From: Spizellomyces punctatus DAOM BR117
Lineage: Eukaryota; Chytridiomycota; Chytridiomycetes; Spizellomycetales; Spizellomycetaceae
Assembly (NCBI RefSeq): GCF_000182565.1
Contig: NW_015971555.1
Coordinates: forward strand, 400,288-464,287
Length of the DNA stretch: 64,000 bases
Reading direction: 5' to 3'
The notes below the pieces were generated by a model. It saw nothing but the letters and a program-made list of their open reading frames with translations, was not told the DNA's origin and did not search any database. Below, in pieces: positions 10,448 to 23,289 of this stretch. The position numbers were made by a program, and so were the translations under genes. Each line of letters begins with the position of its first letter. Position 1 is the stretch's first letter.

Positions 10448-12028
10448 ATGTCAGAGCGAGAACAATCAACAAACACATTCCCATCACAGTCTGAAGGTTC
10501 TGATCCCGACATGGCTCAGTTGGTCGATGACTCGGACACGAGCAGTAACAACAGCGACCATGAGCACATTGAAGGCGGAGGCTACTGGTGTCACCAATGT
10601 CAAAGCGAAATCAGCCCGTTGATGGACTCTGGAACACCTACCTGCCCACAATGTCATTCTGAATTTGTCGAGGAGGTGAGGTTCCATCCGGAAGTCTGTG
10701 TATTAACTACAAGTTCTTACTATTTCCTTGTCGAAAATTCTTAGATAGAAGAAGATAACGATCCGCGAGAGTTTGTGCACAGTGATGAGGATGACCATCA
10801 AGACGAGTTTTATGTATTTGGGGGCGCGCCACCAGCAGGGATGGGATTACCGAGGGAGGGCGACCGAGGGAATGCTGGTGATATCGCAGGGTTGATTCAG
10901 CAATGGTTGGGTCAGATATTGCAGCCGCAACCAGGAGCTGCAAACAACCGGGAGGCGGGCGACAACCAGGAAGAGCACCAGGGTGACACACATGAATCAG
11001 ATAGTGCGGAGCACCATGACGAAGAGGGACATGCCCTTGCGGCAGAGGAATTAGGGGAAGCAGCGGGAGGAGGTGCTGCAGCGGCGGAAGGACCGGATGG
11101 TACGCAGCCACGAGGGCTTCGATTCACACGTCGACCTGGTCGTCGGCTCAACATTGCGATTAGGACTGGTACGGGAGGGAATACGGAGGGAAATGTGCCA
11201 ACATTGGATTTAAATGCGTGAGTTCTCGATGCATCTGTTCGTAATCATCGCGAGCGCCCTAAATCCCCTTTCGTAGCGTTCTGGAGCTTCTGATGGGAGC
11301 AAACGGTGGAGATGGTACAAATCCATTAGGAGCATTCTTTAACATGGTTGGAAACCCCGGAGGTATACACCAGTGGACTTTCTCAATGTTTAAGTCGCCT
11401 AACTCCCAAATGTATCTAGATTACGTTTTTGGACAGCGTGGACTTGATGATATCATAACACAATGTGAGAATCTTTTTCTGTATGAAGTCATGTGATGTC
11501 TTGAATCTAACTGAGTGGTTATTAGTAATGGAACAGGCCGGACAGTAAGTCTTTGCATGCCCATGTTTGCAAGGTAGATGTGAATGCTCATCTGACTCCT
11601 GATACAAAGACGAAATGCCCCACCACCAGCGCCACAAGACCTCATCAAAGCGCTACCGAGACAGAATGTGACAAAGGCCGACATAGGTATGTGCCCCGAC
11701 ACCCCGACAGTGTGATCGACTATGCACTTGAACCAACCATTCATCCTACAGCGGCCCACAGTGAATGCAGTATATGTCAGGATGATTATACAGAAGGCGA
11801 AGAAGTAGTCGCACTCCCTTGCAAGCATCTCTTTCATCAACAGTGCATTGAGAGTTGGCTGGAAGTCAATGGTATGCTTTCAATCGCCAATTTCAATGTT
11901 CTGTATGTTAACACAGGTCTCTTTCAGGAACTTGCCCTGTTTGCCGATACTCCTTGGTGAGCAAGCAGGAAGACAATGCAAACGAAGGGCCTGTGCAAAG
12001 TACAAGCGCCAGCCATCAAGCAGACTAG
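10448..12028 (+). CDS. RING-H2 E3 ubiquitin ligase, RNF115/RNF126 type
   Basis: Eight exons: 10448-10675, 10745-11217, 11277-11362, 11420-11464, 11526-11544, 11610-11686, 11752-11871 and 11928-12028; 382 residues. The N-terminus has a C4 zinc ribbon (YWCHQCQSEI then TCPQCHSEF) as in RNF126 and BCA2. A long acidic, glycine- and alanine-rich linker follows, then the family signature GNPGDYVFGQRGLDDIITQL restored by two splices. The RING-H2 is built from SECSICQDDY, then CKHLFHQQCIESWL, then TCPVCR in the last exon, so all eight zinc ligands are present. Exon 5 is a 19 nt microexon encoding part of LMEQAGQ. Family members tag misfolded or endocytosed proteins with ubiquitin in the cytosol. Confidence 0.9.
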
Positions 12029-12483
12029 GAATCATCTGTTATCCGTTGGGCATAACAACATGGCAGAGGAGAAGGGGTGGGGCATGAGGTTTTAGACGGT
12101 AATATGCCCGTGCTGCTCAACATCAGACGGCAGTGAAAAAAGGGTGTGCCGGTATTTGTACATATATGGGCTGAAGCAACTCCGCTCGTCGTCGTTTGTT
12201 TGTGGCACAGGTTTGAACTTTGATCCGGATCCAATCGATTGACCTCCGTGACTCACCCACCAGACGAGCGTGGAATTTGGGAGAAAAACCCAAGGGCTGG
12301 CGAAGGATAAAAAAAGGAGAGCAATCGTTCAAGGAAAAGCATCCCCAAACTTGCCAAGGGGGTTTATAGATTTCGGGGCAGTGAAGGCAAGATTGTGGAG
12401 AGGCGCACTGCCAAGATTATAGACTTGCCAACAACGATTGTCCTTTCCTGCACGTCTTTCCTGGACCTCATTTTGCAAAACTC
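12029..12483. other. Intergenic, upstream of the MATE gene
   Basis: No gene is seen. It holds the 3' end of the RING gene and the probable promoter of the MATE transporter. No clear TATA element or repeat stands out. Confidence 0.4.
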
Positions 12484-14257
12484 ATGGCCCCACCTGAAGC
12501 TCACCACCAGGCGGACCCTGAGCTCAATGAGACCCTGCACGACGATTCTGCTCCGATCCTGACCGAACGTACACCCCTTATTCACAACTTGAAGGACCAT
12601 GATGGTGACCATGCAGAACTTTCCGTTACCGTTCTCAAAACTGAAGCCAAGACGCTAGTGTCTTTGGCATGGCCGGTATCGTTAGCATACGTGCTCCAAG
12701 TTTCTCTCAATTTGGCCCAAATATTTTCGGTGGGGCATATCGGCACCAAGGAGCTCGCTGCGTCCGCTCTCGCGACGATGCTCTGTAACGTAACCGGGTA
12801 TTCCATTGGTATGGGAATGGCGTCAGCGCTGGACACATTGTGTTCGCAGGCACATACTGGAAGCAAGGACCCGCATGCTCTCGGCAAGCACATGCAGAGA
12901 GGTATTGTCGTCATGGCCGCCATGAGCTTGCCGATTGGCATCTTGTGGTGGTTTGCGGCAGATTTTTTAAGGTTAATGGGACAGCAGGAGGACATTGCGC
13001 AATTGAGTGGAACCTTTGCAAGGTATGCCTTGATTGGATTGTTTCCAATGTTGGTGAACGAGTGCATGAAGAGGTATTTGCAGGCGCAAGGTAGGAGGGT
13101 TGTGCTTTTCTGTCCGCTTCCGTAAACTTGTTTTGTTAATTTGAAATGGCTCAGGCATCATGAAGGCAACTTTAGCTGTTATCATGATCGCTTCCCCTCT
13201 TAATGCCTTCCTCCAATATCTACTTGTATGGTCACCCATTGGCTTTGGAGTCATTGGCGCCCCTATCGCAACGTCAATCACCTACTGGTGTCTCCCAGTT
13301 TTGACTGGTCTCTACATCAAATTTGTGGCTGGCGGTGAATCATGGGGAGGCTGGGAATGGAAAGAAGCACTCGATTTATCACAGATCTGGGAATTCTTGA
13401 AACTCGGGCTACCTTGTGTTGCCATGACGTGCAGCGAGTGGTGGGCTTTTGAAATTATAGCGCTTGCTGCAGGGTGGATTGGCGACAAGGAACTGGCCGC
13501 CCAAACAATAGTCTTGAATACGTGTAGTTTGACGTATGTTATCCCTCTGGGAATTAGCATTGCCGCGTCTACACGCATTGGGTATGTTGTCAGTATGCTT
13601 TCCCCAATATGCGTACCCATAGGCTCACTCTTGCTTATAGGAACGCCCTTGGTGCCTATTGTCCCCGGACAGCGCGAGCAGCTGCAGTAGCGTGCATCCT
13701 CCTCGCCCTCTGCGTTGCAACCGTCAATTCGTCCGTACTCATCAGCGTCCGGCATGCCTGGGGCTGGCTCTGGAGCGCAGATGAAGAGGTCGTTAGGCTG
13801 GTAGCTACGGTCCTCCCACTTGCAGCCATCTTCCAACTTAGCGATGCGGTAGGTGCCGGAGTGGGCGGTATCTTGCGTGGTTGCGGGCGGCCGGATCTTG
13901 GCGCATACATTAATTTGGCTGGGTAAGTTCCGTTTAAATGTGTCGCCAGAGACTGCTTCATCGCCACTAACGCACCCTCATTCTAGATACTACGTAGTTG
14001 GCCTTCCCATTGGCCTAATAGCAACCTTCAAATACAACATGGACATTGCCGGTCTTTGGATGGGTTTAACCATCGGCCTGTTCCTCGTATCCCTTACAAC
14101 GCTTATTATTGTTTATCGCTTGAATTGGACCGGGGAAGCGGATCGCGCACGTACGAGGATTATGAAGGTCGATCAGGGGTATGGTGCTCTTCTGCCTGGT
14201 GATGTCCTGGTTGATGAAGCAACTACGAGGGATGATGATGGTTATTTGAGCGCCTAG
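12484..14257 (+). CDS. MATE family multidrug/organic-cation antiporter
   Basis: Four exons: 12484-13090, 13155-13581, 13641-13922 and 13987-14257; 528 residues. Twelve hydrophobic segments are arranged as in eukaryotic MATE proteins. MATE blocks visible include SALDTLCSQAHTG, the second-half core SEWWAFEIIALAAG and IPLGISIAASTRIGNALGAY, and GCGRPDLGAYINLAGYYVVG across the last splice. These transporters exchange protons or sodium for organic cations, drugs or metabolites. The N-terminal cytosolic tail carries ERTPLI at residues 28-33, which fits the acidic dileucine sorting pattern [DE]xxxL[LI] used for vacuolar delivery, so a vacuolar location is possible (inference). Confidence 0.92.
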
Positions 14258-14467
14258 TATTGACTGAGCAAAAAAACGTAACAGTTGGGATGTCCCAAGA
14301 GCTGATAGGTTACAATCCAAGTTCTTTTGTTGTGATGTAAATATTTAATGGGATTTGGGATGTGAACATGTTAAAATAGCCGTATTGAATGTGAATTGGC
14401 CAATTTCGTTCATGAGTAATGGCTTGTTGGGGTTTAATGGCTGTAAAGAATCTGCACTGAAATTTGC

Positions 14468-14472
14468 AAAAA
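14468..14472 (-). terminator. Possible RNA polymerase III terminator (T run)
   Basis: A run of five T on the minus strand lies 27 nt downstream of the tRNA-Leu discriminator base. That is the usual form of a polymerase III stop, though the distance is on the long side. Confidence 0.4.
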
Positions 14473-14498
14473 GTTTGACAAACATCATCAGTAAAGAG

Positions 14499-14581
14499 TG
14501 ACGAGAGTGGGATTTGAACCCACGCCTCCGGAGAGATCAGGGCCTTAACCTGACGCCTTAGACCAACTCGGCCATCTCGCC
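14499..14581 (-). tRNA. tRNA-Leu(AAG), class II, no intron
   Basis: The minus strand folds as a complete cloverleaf. The acceptor stem GGCGAGA pairs with TCTCGTC, with one G-U pair and discriminator A. The D arm is followed by an anticodon stem TCAGG/CCTGA around loop TTAAGGC (anticodon AAG). There is a long leucine-type variable arm, and the T arm GTGGG/CCCAC carries loop TTCAAAT. The gene is intronless and reads CTT (and CTC after inosine formation). Confidence 0.95.
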
Positions 14582-14880
14582 ATGAGAGTCGGGAAGGTCT
14601 TTTAAATAAATGTACAGTTTTTTGATATCGCGATACTCATTTATGAGATTCAGTGTCAGTAATTCAAACTCATCGGGTCAAGAAATAGGGACGTTCATTG
14701 ACGTAAAATTATAAATGACTGCACGCCATTGACGAATCCCTAAAATACACCGTCTGCATGCCATGCCACCCAACTATGTACAGAATCATAAGATATGCTA
14801 AGAACCGGCGGGTCTGGAACGCGGATATCGTTGTCCTGCACAGGAAAGTTAGCTATTTGATTATGCTTATCTTGCAATTC

Positions 14881-17800
14881 TCAAACATGCATACCCCATT
14901 CGTCTTGTGCGAATCCAGCCTGTTCGGCCGTGCGTTTATTTTCAGTATTAGTTATTGTTGTCCCCGCTACTGGGGCTGATCCAGGAACCGCATGGTTGGT
15001 GCCATGTCCCCCTGCTAATGGAGGTCCAGGTTGTTGAATGCTATTTTGCCCGTACGTCATCAATGGTGGTCCAACAGGGTGTGGTGGATTGATGACGGGC
15101 TGGTGCTGAGTGTATGGACTGTGAGGTATAGATGGTGCAGCTGATCCCGCCGTTGAATATCTCGGGGGTATATAAGATTGCGGGCTTCCGGCTGAAGCAG
15201 CCAGTGTCGCGGGATTGTGTGGTGGGTTAGGTGCGTAGGAATAGACTGGTCTTGATGGGTAAGTCGATTGCGGTGACGCAGAGTAGTAGGGTCGGGGTGA
15301 GCTGCCAGGAAGAGGAACGAATGAAGATCCGAAGGCAGGCGAGATGGCTGCCGCTTGGGAAGTGAGTCCAAAAGGGGTGGAGGATGACGCGAGTCGAGGT
15401 GAGTGAGATGCGTTCAGAAAGTTTGGAGATCCATGTGCCGATTGTATTGGTGAATTCGCAGAGGACAGCGCTGGTATTGAGGTGTTGCTGTATGGAACTG
15501 GTGGTTTAGGTGCAAGAGACGGTAGACCCTGGCCTGCAAATCTTGGTGAGTTATGTGCGCTGCTTGAAGTCACAGAAGGACGGATAATTGGGAAGGCCGG
15601 TAAGGTTCCTGGATAAGAACCAGCATAACTGGACGATGGTTGAGGCATTGTAACAGGCAGGCCGCTATGTTGTGTCGGTGGTGCGGGAACTGGTGCTTGC
15701 GACCAAGAGGGGTGCGATATGTTGTTTGAAGATATTGTACCACTTCCCATCTGAACGCCTTCCATGCTGCCATTTAGGCGGCCCCCACCGGTCGCAGAAT
15801 GTGTAGGTACTGCAGCGCTGAGTCCATTGACGATGCCAGAGCGCGGATGCTGATGCGTGGGCGGCGCCGCCCGTGTTGGTGCATTGAGGATTGAGCGTGA
15901 TGCATTTTCTGTCGACGGCGTTCGAATCTGCGAGAGAGTTTCAAGTGATTCCGCCTTTACAACGTGCTGGCTAGAACTTTCGGTAGTTCCATTGGACACC
16001 GCGGGCCCTTTCCCTTTCTGTTCATGAGCGCGCGCAGTCGGTGGTTCAGGCTCCTCGTCGCTGCTCAATGTCAAGTCGATCACTTCCGGTTCTGTCCGCT
16101 TTCGAGGTGATGGCTTTGGCCGGGCAGTTGATGGCTCTGCGCAACAGTTAGGTCAGTAGCGTGTACACACTCGCACCGCTGAGACTTGGCCTTAGGCACT
16201 CACTTGAAGAGGCAGGAATAAGTCGCTTGTATTGTTTAATCTCTTCTTCATCAGAATCCACAGACAAAACCTCTCCCGTGTCCACTGTTTCTTTTTTTTC
16301 CTCCGATTCAAGCGTCTCTTTCTTATCGCCTGGCACATACCAAGACCCATCCGGCCGAATCTCAACCATATCCACATCTTCAGACACGGACTGCAATATA
16401 TCCATGAAATATCTAAGACACACCAAAGGGATCAAATCGATATCAAGCACCACGTAAAGCTACCAACTGAAACAAAACTTACCCGTCAATCGAGATGGAC
16501 TCCCATGATTGAATATATTTACTACAAACATTTCAGCGTGAGGTCAGCTTAATGCAACGTACTATGCAGTATAGAACTCAAACCCAACCTGCAGATAGGA
16601 CATGTCCATGTCGGCACTTGCTCGTTCAATGCAAAAAATGTTGAGCAATCAAAGCACTGCACATGTGTGCAAGTCGATGGTCGTGCGGGGTACGTCATTC
16701 GCACCATGGACGCAGGATCTTTGAGAGATACTGGGATGTCCGATGTAGCAACGACGTCATCATCGTCGGCCTGAATTTGCTGTCCTGTGTAAAAAGATAT
16801 ACTATTAATGCGAATGGAGGGGCAAGAATGACCACGAACGACGTACTTTCTGCAAGGACCTGCTCTTTAGGGATAAACTTTGTGCTGCGGATCCGTTCTA
16901 CAATGGTATCAATAGGTACACGAGTCACTGTTTGTACGCTCATCAAAAATCTGGTTGGTTGATCTCGTTGTGTCTAAAAATCGATTTATGAGCGTTCCAT
17001 AGCCAAGATCGCGGTATCTACGACGGTCCAGGGACACCTACTCGTCTGTCGCGATCTGGGAAAGGTAGATTCTGCTTGTTTGGAAGCTGGCCAACGCGGA
17101 GTTCAACTCGTTGCCGCCCACCTCCATGCTTAAGTCGACAATGTCGGGTGATATCCGCTGGTTGACCCGTCCAGGGCTTTCCCTTCAGTCCAGTGAATTT
17201 CTATGCAGCACCTATGAGTGGAATCACCTCGCAATGGACTGCGCCGTTAGCGTACCTTGATATCAACTCGCTCATTATTGACCCAGAGCTCACAGGGGAC
17301 AGGCCATTGCAGCGAAAGAGGTGTATGTGCAACTTCATACGGGCCAATGAAAACCATGACCTGATACGGAGGCGGGTTGGAACCTAACGCAGCTTGCAAT
17401 CTGGTTGCTTTCTCTGCGCTAATATCGAAATCCACTTTGAAACTTGAATTTGCGTGCCGACCTAGACGCAGTGGCAGAATAAGTGACGGCCCACATCATC
17501 CACGTATCCCATTGACTCACAGTCACAGATTTTTAGCGCCGACAACTTCTGTTCTACCTCCCAGAATGGTGAACCTTTGAATGAATGCGGATCTTGCGAT
17601 ATTCTACCCGATCCATGCACGTTAACAACTGCAGAATTCCCCGCCAATTGTCCCATCGTAGCGAGGGCAGCACTGGTAGTGCTCGGTGGAGGAACTTTGA
17701 GGCGAATGCCCCTCGGGGATCCAATCGGCCTGGATGAGGAGGCTGGCGAGCTGTACCCGCTATAAGTCCTATTGAAAGATACATGAGATCCACGTTGATA

Positions 17801-18162
17801 TGGATGGACCAGCAACAGATTCTAATGTTCCAGTTCTTAAAAGTGACAAGATGGTTACCTATCGTCAAGCTGCTGTCTCACCAGATCGAATACGCGATTA
17901 ACGTCCTGGTGCCTATTTCTCGCGGCATCCTGGAGATATTCTTCAAGTCGCTCTTGAAGGTCAGGTTTGTTACCAGTTCCAGAAAGTTTCAAGGATTTCA
18001 GCACTTCCTTCAGCTGTGGTTTAAGTAGGCGAGGGATATGTTTGCGCTTGAGATCCTGAACAGACCACATGTCGTTTAGTTCTTGCAGCTGAGAACCCCT
18101 GACGAAAGGCTAAGCAGTAAGACACTTACGTTTACAAGTGCACTTACACCGTCCGCCGACAT
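14881..18162 (-). CDS. SIZ1: SIZ/PIAS-type SUMO E3 ligase (SAP, PINIT, MIZ zinc finger, SIM)
   Basis: Ten exons: 18162-18148, 18088-17859, 17768-17521, 17461-17256, 17200-17042, 16973-16847, 16784-16589, 16521-16483, 16412-16204 and 16136-14881; 894 residues. The first exon is 15 nt (MSADG). A SAP helix pair for chromatin binding (KEVLKSLKLSGTGNKPDLQE) is near residues 27-55. The PINIT domain runs from about 100 to 325. The MIZ/SP-RING (about 345-400) shows CTHVQCFDC, TWTCPIC and IDGYFMDIL across exons. A SUMO-interacting motif VIDLT (about 495-499) is followed by SSDEE acids. The remaining 400 residues are Pro/Ser-rich and disordered. The protein passes SUMO from the E2 Ubc9 to nuclear substrates. 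The junction of exons 1 and 2 is the least certain; the 59 nt intron was chosen because it matches the others in size. Confidence 0.9.
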
Positions 18163-18791
18163 CCTCCTCGGCAGACGATTGGAACTAAAAAGGCCCTGCT
18201 AAAAGGACTTAGCCCTCCAGTTTTCAACGCCGTCCCAAAAGGAGCTCAAATCCGCGTTCGACTGCTGCTACTGGAAACGGCGGGTTCTAATTTTCTTGAG
18301 TACAGAGAGCTGGACGCCGAACCACCTCCAACAGCCTCGTTACGAAATAGTTTTCCTCCGATCGACAATAAAAAAGCGCTGTGCGTAGGATTTGTCAATT
18401 CGCTTCTCCCCGCACCAAGTCAGCTTATGATGATAAATAGGTGATAAATTTATAGTGGAAGGAACTTCTGGGTGCAAGCAGCTCCGAAATGGCAGATCGT
18501 TTTCTTGTTGATTGGAATCCCTCAAATGTCATTCAGAGACATGTCTCAGGCAAGCTCGCCATGCTCAACGGTTTCTCTTCAGTCCCTTTTGTGACTGAGG
18601 ATGCAGGCACCAAGGTCAAGGATTCTTCCTATACTCTATCATTTATTCTTCAACGAATTGAAAGACTACATTCCACTGTCCAGCAACAAAACACAAAATA
18701 AAGGCAATGTCAACACCAAAACCTAATTTCCACAAAGCTAACAAAATGAACAAATCCACTTCCAAACCCCAGCAGTTACCACAACATTGAT
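18163..18791. other. Promoter region of the SIZ gene and 3' end of ABCA
   Basis: Both flanking genes are on the minus strand. A plus-strand open frame at 18489-18701 (70 codons) has no family resemblance and overlaps the likely promoter, so I do not call it. Confidence 0.4.
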
Positions 18792-21700
18792 TTAACTTGG
18801 TGCGTACCCATTACCATAGCCGGCGCCAGAGTGTTGTCCACCTCCGTTGGCAGCTGCCCGGCGAGTAGGTCGAGAGAGCGTACGTCTCAGCGAACGGTTC
18901 CGGAGAAGATCTAGTTCTGCTTGTGCTACCAACGGCTTTGTCTCGTAGCCTATAAGAAAACTTTAAGTACGCACCCAATTTTTACCATAGCTGATAATCA
19001 ACCCACCGCTGTAGCCATTCGGGTTGGCGTCCCGAATCAATTTCAAAAAGACCTCTTCAAGGGTTGTCTGGCTGATTCCCCACGCCTTGACCCACTCCGC
19101 CTCGCCACTTTCGAGGAACCGAATAAAGCGCGGTAACATCTCTCCACCATTTCTACTCGTTGGGAATTGGTACATGAGAGCTCCGGCAGAGTCGTCCTCA
19201 AGAATGGCATTCGGAACCATGTTGGAAACTGTTTGTTTTGCGATCTCGGCGTTTGCTGGATCGCAAATAATGGAGATACGGTAGCCAGTACCATACTTGG
19301 TTTTGAGGGCGATGGATGTCCCCAGAGCCCGCAATCGGCCGTGTGCCATAATTGCGATCCGGTCGCCAAGCTGAAATGGATCCGTCCATCAATAATTTCA
19401 CCAGATGAAAAGGCAGTCTCCCCGGAACTTACCACATCTGCTTCTTCCATACTGTGAGTCGTCTGTACCGGATGGAACGTACACATGAGCGCCTGACACA
19501 AACGGATTTTGCCAATTACATGCATAGAACTCACCAACACAATGACACGCCCCTTCTTGAACTTCTCCACAAACTCCCATACGTGTCTTCGATTCACAGG
19601 ATCCATTCCAGTGGTCGGTTCATCCATGAAGATGATTTTTGGGTCACCAATGGTCGAGATAACCAGACTCAAGCGTCGTTTCATGCCACCAGAGTAAGTG
19701 CCGGCTCTTTGGTTGCGAACTTTCCATAAACGTACAGCTTTCAGACGTTCTTCCACAAGGGCAGTCCATGTGTCTTTACGAACTCCCTTTAAGCCAGCGT
19801 AGAGACGAATATGTTCTTCAGCTGTCAGGTCGTCAAAAAGAATATCATGCTGTGGGCAGACTCCCATGATGTTGCGGATCTCAGGCATTTGACTGCGAAC
19901 GCTCAGATTATACATCAATGCATCACCCGAAGTTGCCGGGGTCAAACCGGAGAGAATCTACCGTATGAAGGGCAACATCAGATTTGGCGTCTACGCATAA
20001 AATGCCTCTGGTACCTACATTCATCGTCGTAGACTTTCCTGCACCGTTCTGTCCCAGTAAAGCCAAAAGTTTTCCCTCCTCAAAGTTTAGACACAAATCT
20101 TTGACTGCAACTTTATCTTCCTTGCGTTGAATGAACCCGTTTCGGTAGATTTTGCGCAGGTTGACAATACGGACAGCGGCATGATATGCTGAACGTCAAA
20201 GACATATCAGAACCGCTTTCAACTTTTCATACGTTCCTATTCACGCTTAAGCCGTAACTTACTCTCATCCAACGCCCTGTTTCGCTCGTCGGCAACATCG
20301 GGATCCTCGTCTGCTGGAGGAGTCGAACCAGGACTCCTCCTTTTCTCGCTCCTGAGCCAGTCAACTTCTCCATGCTGCTTACGACCCCGCCCCAATCCCC
20401 AGTACTCTGGGGTAATAAAGAACCAAGGCGGCATACTCCATCCAAACTCATCAGGAATAACGCAGTCAAAGTACCATGTCAAAACGCCATAGAAAGCCAT
20501 GTTCATCAGAAGAAAGTACCAACTCTGTATCGGCGGTGGTACATCAGGAGTATTGCCTGACGCATATATGGGGCGGAGCTCAACGGGGAGAGGGTCGTAG
20601 AGTGTGGACCAGGAGAAACCAGGTCCAGGGATAAAGGTATTCGTCAAAGAGTCGAGACGACCAGTTGTGTACGTTGTGATATCTAGGAAAGCCTTTCCAC
20701 TGCAGAATACATATATGAATCAACATTTGTATGGTTGACCATTCAGAAATGAGTCAGACACTTACAAGTTGAAAAAAGGAAAGAACATAAGAACTAGACA
20801 ACCAGATTAGCTATCATGTTCGATGCGGTTGTCAACGTCAACACAGCGGATACAGCAAGCTTACCAATCCATCCAGCCGGGCTCGTCCCTTTATCCCACC
20901 AGATGTAACCGACAAAGCTGCTACTAAAAACAAAACTCTCGAACAAGAGCCCAATAATGAAGACGAAAATGCCGATAAGAATGGCAACTCGGGCCTTCCG
21001 GACAAAAGTAGTGATGAAGAACGCCAGCATCAGCATTCCCTCGCCGAATAGGAAAAAGGTGAAGAATATCACGCCAAAATTGGTGTTCTTGAATGCAAAG
21101 AACCCAAACATTAAGCCGAATATCGCTGTCACGAATGCGCCGACTGCAATGAGGAGGGAATTCGAAAGAAAGTGTGACAGCCAGTACACCGACGACTTGA
21201 GGCCCATCATTTCCATTCCATGACGCAATTTGTTTTCTTTTTCAGAAACGAGCAGGTTGAGGACGTTGATAAAGATCACCATTTCAGAACAGAAGAAAAA
21301 GACGGGACCCAGGTTCTGCACGATGGTGTCCGAAAGCGTCTTTGGTGGGATCAATGGCCAGTCTTTAAGTGTTACGTCCATACTCGTGGGTTGGCCACCA
21401 TTCAGAAATGAGACTGTGAACAACAGTACGGTCAAGTCGCAGTTCATGTTTCACGTCACGAACAAACGCTTACTGATAGCTTCGTCCACTCCACGCATAA
21501 ATGAAACCACCTCGCGGCCGTAAACGTCGGTGCCGTTGGCAACATTCGATGCATTATACCAAACCTGGTACGCAATGTTGCGAGGAGGCCCAGGTGTATC
21601 CGTGAATGTGATACCTACAAAAAGTGGATTGACGTATAAGTACTATGAAATAAAATTATACTTCTATATTCATGCCCATACCCCAATAAGTGACGTTGGG

Positions 21701-22340
21701 ATTGAACAGTGTGTAGTTATAAATGAATTGGAACGATGGTACTGGGACCATCCCAAGCTTCCTTGGGGGCAAAGTAGCGAGATTGTTCAGAGGAACTTCT
21801 TTCGGAAAAGCTGGTTGCCCTGTCCTCTGCGCGTTCTTTGTTGCAAACAAAGCGAGAATTCCGTCGGTAGTGGCATCAGACGGTGTATACATAATGTTTA
21901 TGCAGGGATCATCCGGCTTCGCTCCCTGTTAACGACCCAACATGAATATGGTTTCTTGTGAGCACAAGTCTTATTTATGCTTGCCCAAAACAGGAGAAGG
22001 CTAACCTGACAATTGTAAATGCCCTGCAGAGGAGCTCCTGGTGGATTCGGGTCGCTTCTTCTTTGATTCGCATAGTCGGCTTTTTGCAGAATGAACAAGA
22101 GGAGCATGAACACAAAGGGGGCAATGATGGTTTGCGCAAGAGTCGACTTTGTGTAGCGAATCTAGAGTGTAGGTATTGTGACCAAGTTACTATTTGACAC
22201 AAATGTTAAAGCCTCGGGTACTGCGAACCAACCTGAAGAATAGTGTTTCTCTTGAGCATAATACCAAGTTGATCAAAAAACCTCACAAAGTAGCCCTTCC
22301 TCTCCAATGAAGGACTAGCGAGGTCTGCTGGAGGATTCAT
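18792..22340 (-). CDS. Half-size ABCA-subfamily ABC transporter
   Basis: Twelve exons: 22340-22233, 22161-22006, 21925-21682, 21614-21474, 21413-20865, 20793-20766, 20699-20263, 20188-20019, 19957-19535, 19462-19433, 19370-19007 and 18949-18792; 935 residues. One membrane half comes first: an N-terminal helix (IIAPFVFMLLLFILQ), a large lumenal loop, then a group of helices around EMMGLKSSVYWLSHFLSN. A single nucleotide-binding domain follows, with Walker A GQNGAGKST (about 600-608), signature YSGGMKRRLS, Walker B IIFMDEPTTGMDP and H-loop TTHSMEEADV. Full-length animal ABCA proteins have two such halves; this half-size form is known in protists and early fungi and must dimerise. Lipid export or flipping is the usual role. 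Two microexons (28 and 30 nt) are present, and the 30 nt one encodes the H-loop. The C-terminus is a basic, glycine-rich tail. Confidence 0.92.
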
Positions 22341-23289
22341 GGCGTTCGTCGAGCGATATTCAGTGCCAGTCAGGAAAGGCGTTGACGATTGTCCTTCTCA
22401 AAGGTCCACCCAAAAGGACGCTCAAATCTTAGCCAAAGCAAGCTTCGCTTGGCTCTCGGGTACAGGCACTTTTCTAATGTTTTTTTCCGCTCCCGGTAGT
22501 GTTCAAAATGGGGGATAATACAAGGTAAGGCTGTGTGTGTTTTGCGCCCTTCCAGTTGGCCTTCCAACTCCGAATTCGGTCGCCAACTGTCACGTGCTGG
22601 TGCCAGCGCCTCGCAAAACGCCAAGCGATGAAACCACCATTTGGTTTTGGGCATCGCCTTTCTTTAAAGATGGAGATTGCGATCTTGCTTTTGTTTATGA
22701 CAACAGCCGTACGGACAACGTCTATTCTTTGAACATTGTTAAAGACATTCTGACATCCGCTGTAACTGTCCATCACACACGTCCACCGCAGAGGCCTTCA
22801 AAGGTGCATGTTGAAAGGTCAGAGAGTGCACTGGCCGACCCGATCCAAATAGTCAAGGCCAGAATGACGCTTTTAAGAAAGGATTGTCTTGGCTTGATAT
22901 GATCCGGTACTGTATTCTCTACAAAAGAGTGGAAGGATATTCTTTCTCCAAAGTCTTGAGTGACATGAATATACAAACCGAACCCCACTATCTAATGTAT
23001 ACCACGGCGGACACCATAGCCGTCTTGATGCTTCAGCATCTTTATCATTTCTCATCTTGTAGTGCGCAGGGTCATTCCGTGCAATCGCTGCATGTTCAAA
23101 GAACAGCCCCATTGCATTTCTTCATGTGGCTGGCATTTTCATATATACGCTATGGGATAAATGACCGTCATTTGTCTATTCTGGGAACGTTGCAATTCCG
23201 AATGAGGATGGGCGACTTGTCATCAACAGCAGGTTGGGTGCGCGACGGAATGCCCAATCGTCTCAACCTCCCAAGTTAACATTGCGCAT
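22341..23289. other. Divergent promoter between ABCA and the F-box-like gene
   Basis: About 0.95 kb. Plus-strand open frames at 22537-22902 and 22884-23279 have no recognised domain. The region should hold both promoters. I see no repeat or RNA gene. Confidence 0.4.

Noticed and set aside
16161-16552. Long plus-strand open frames opposite the SIZ gene
   Set aside because: They are antisense shadows of the Ser/Glu-rich coding exon.
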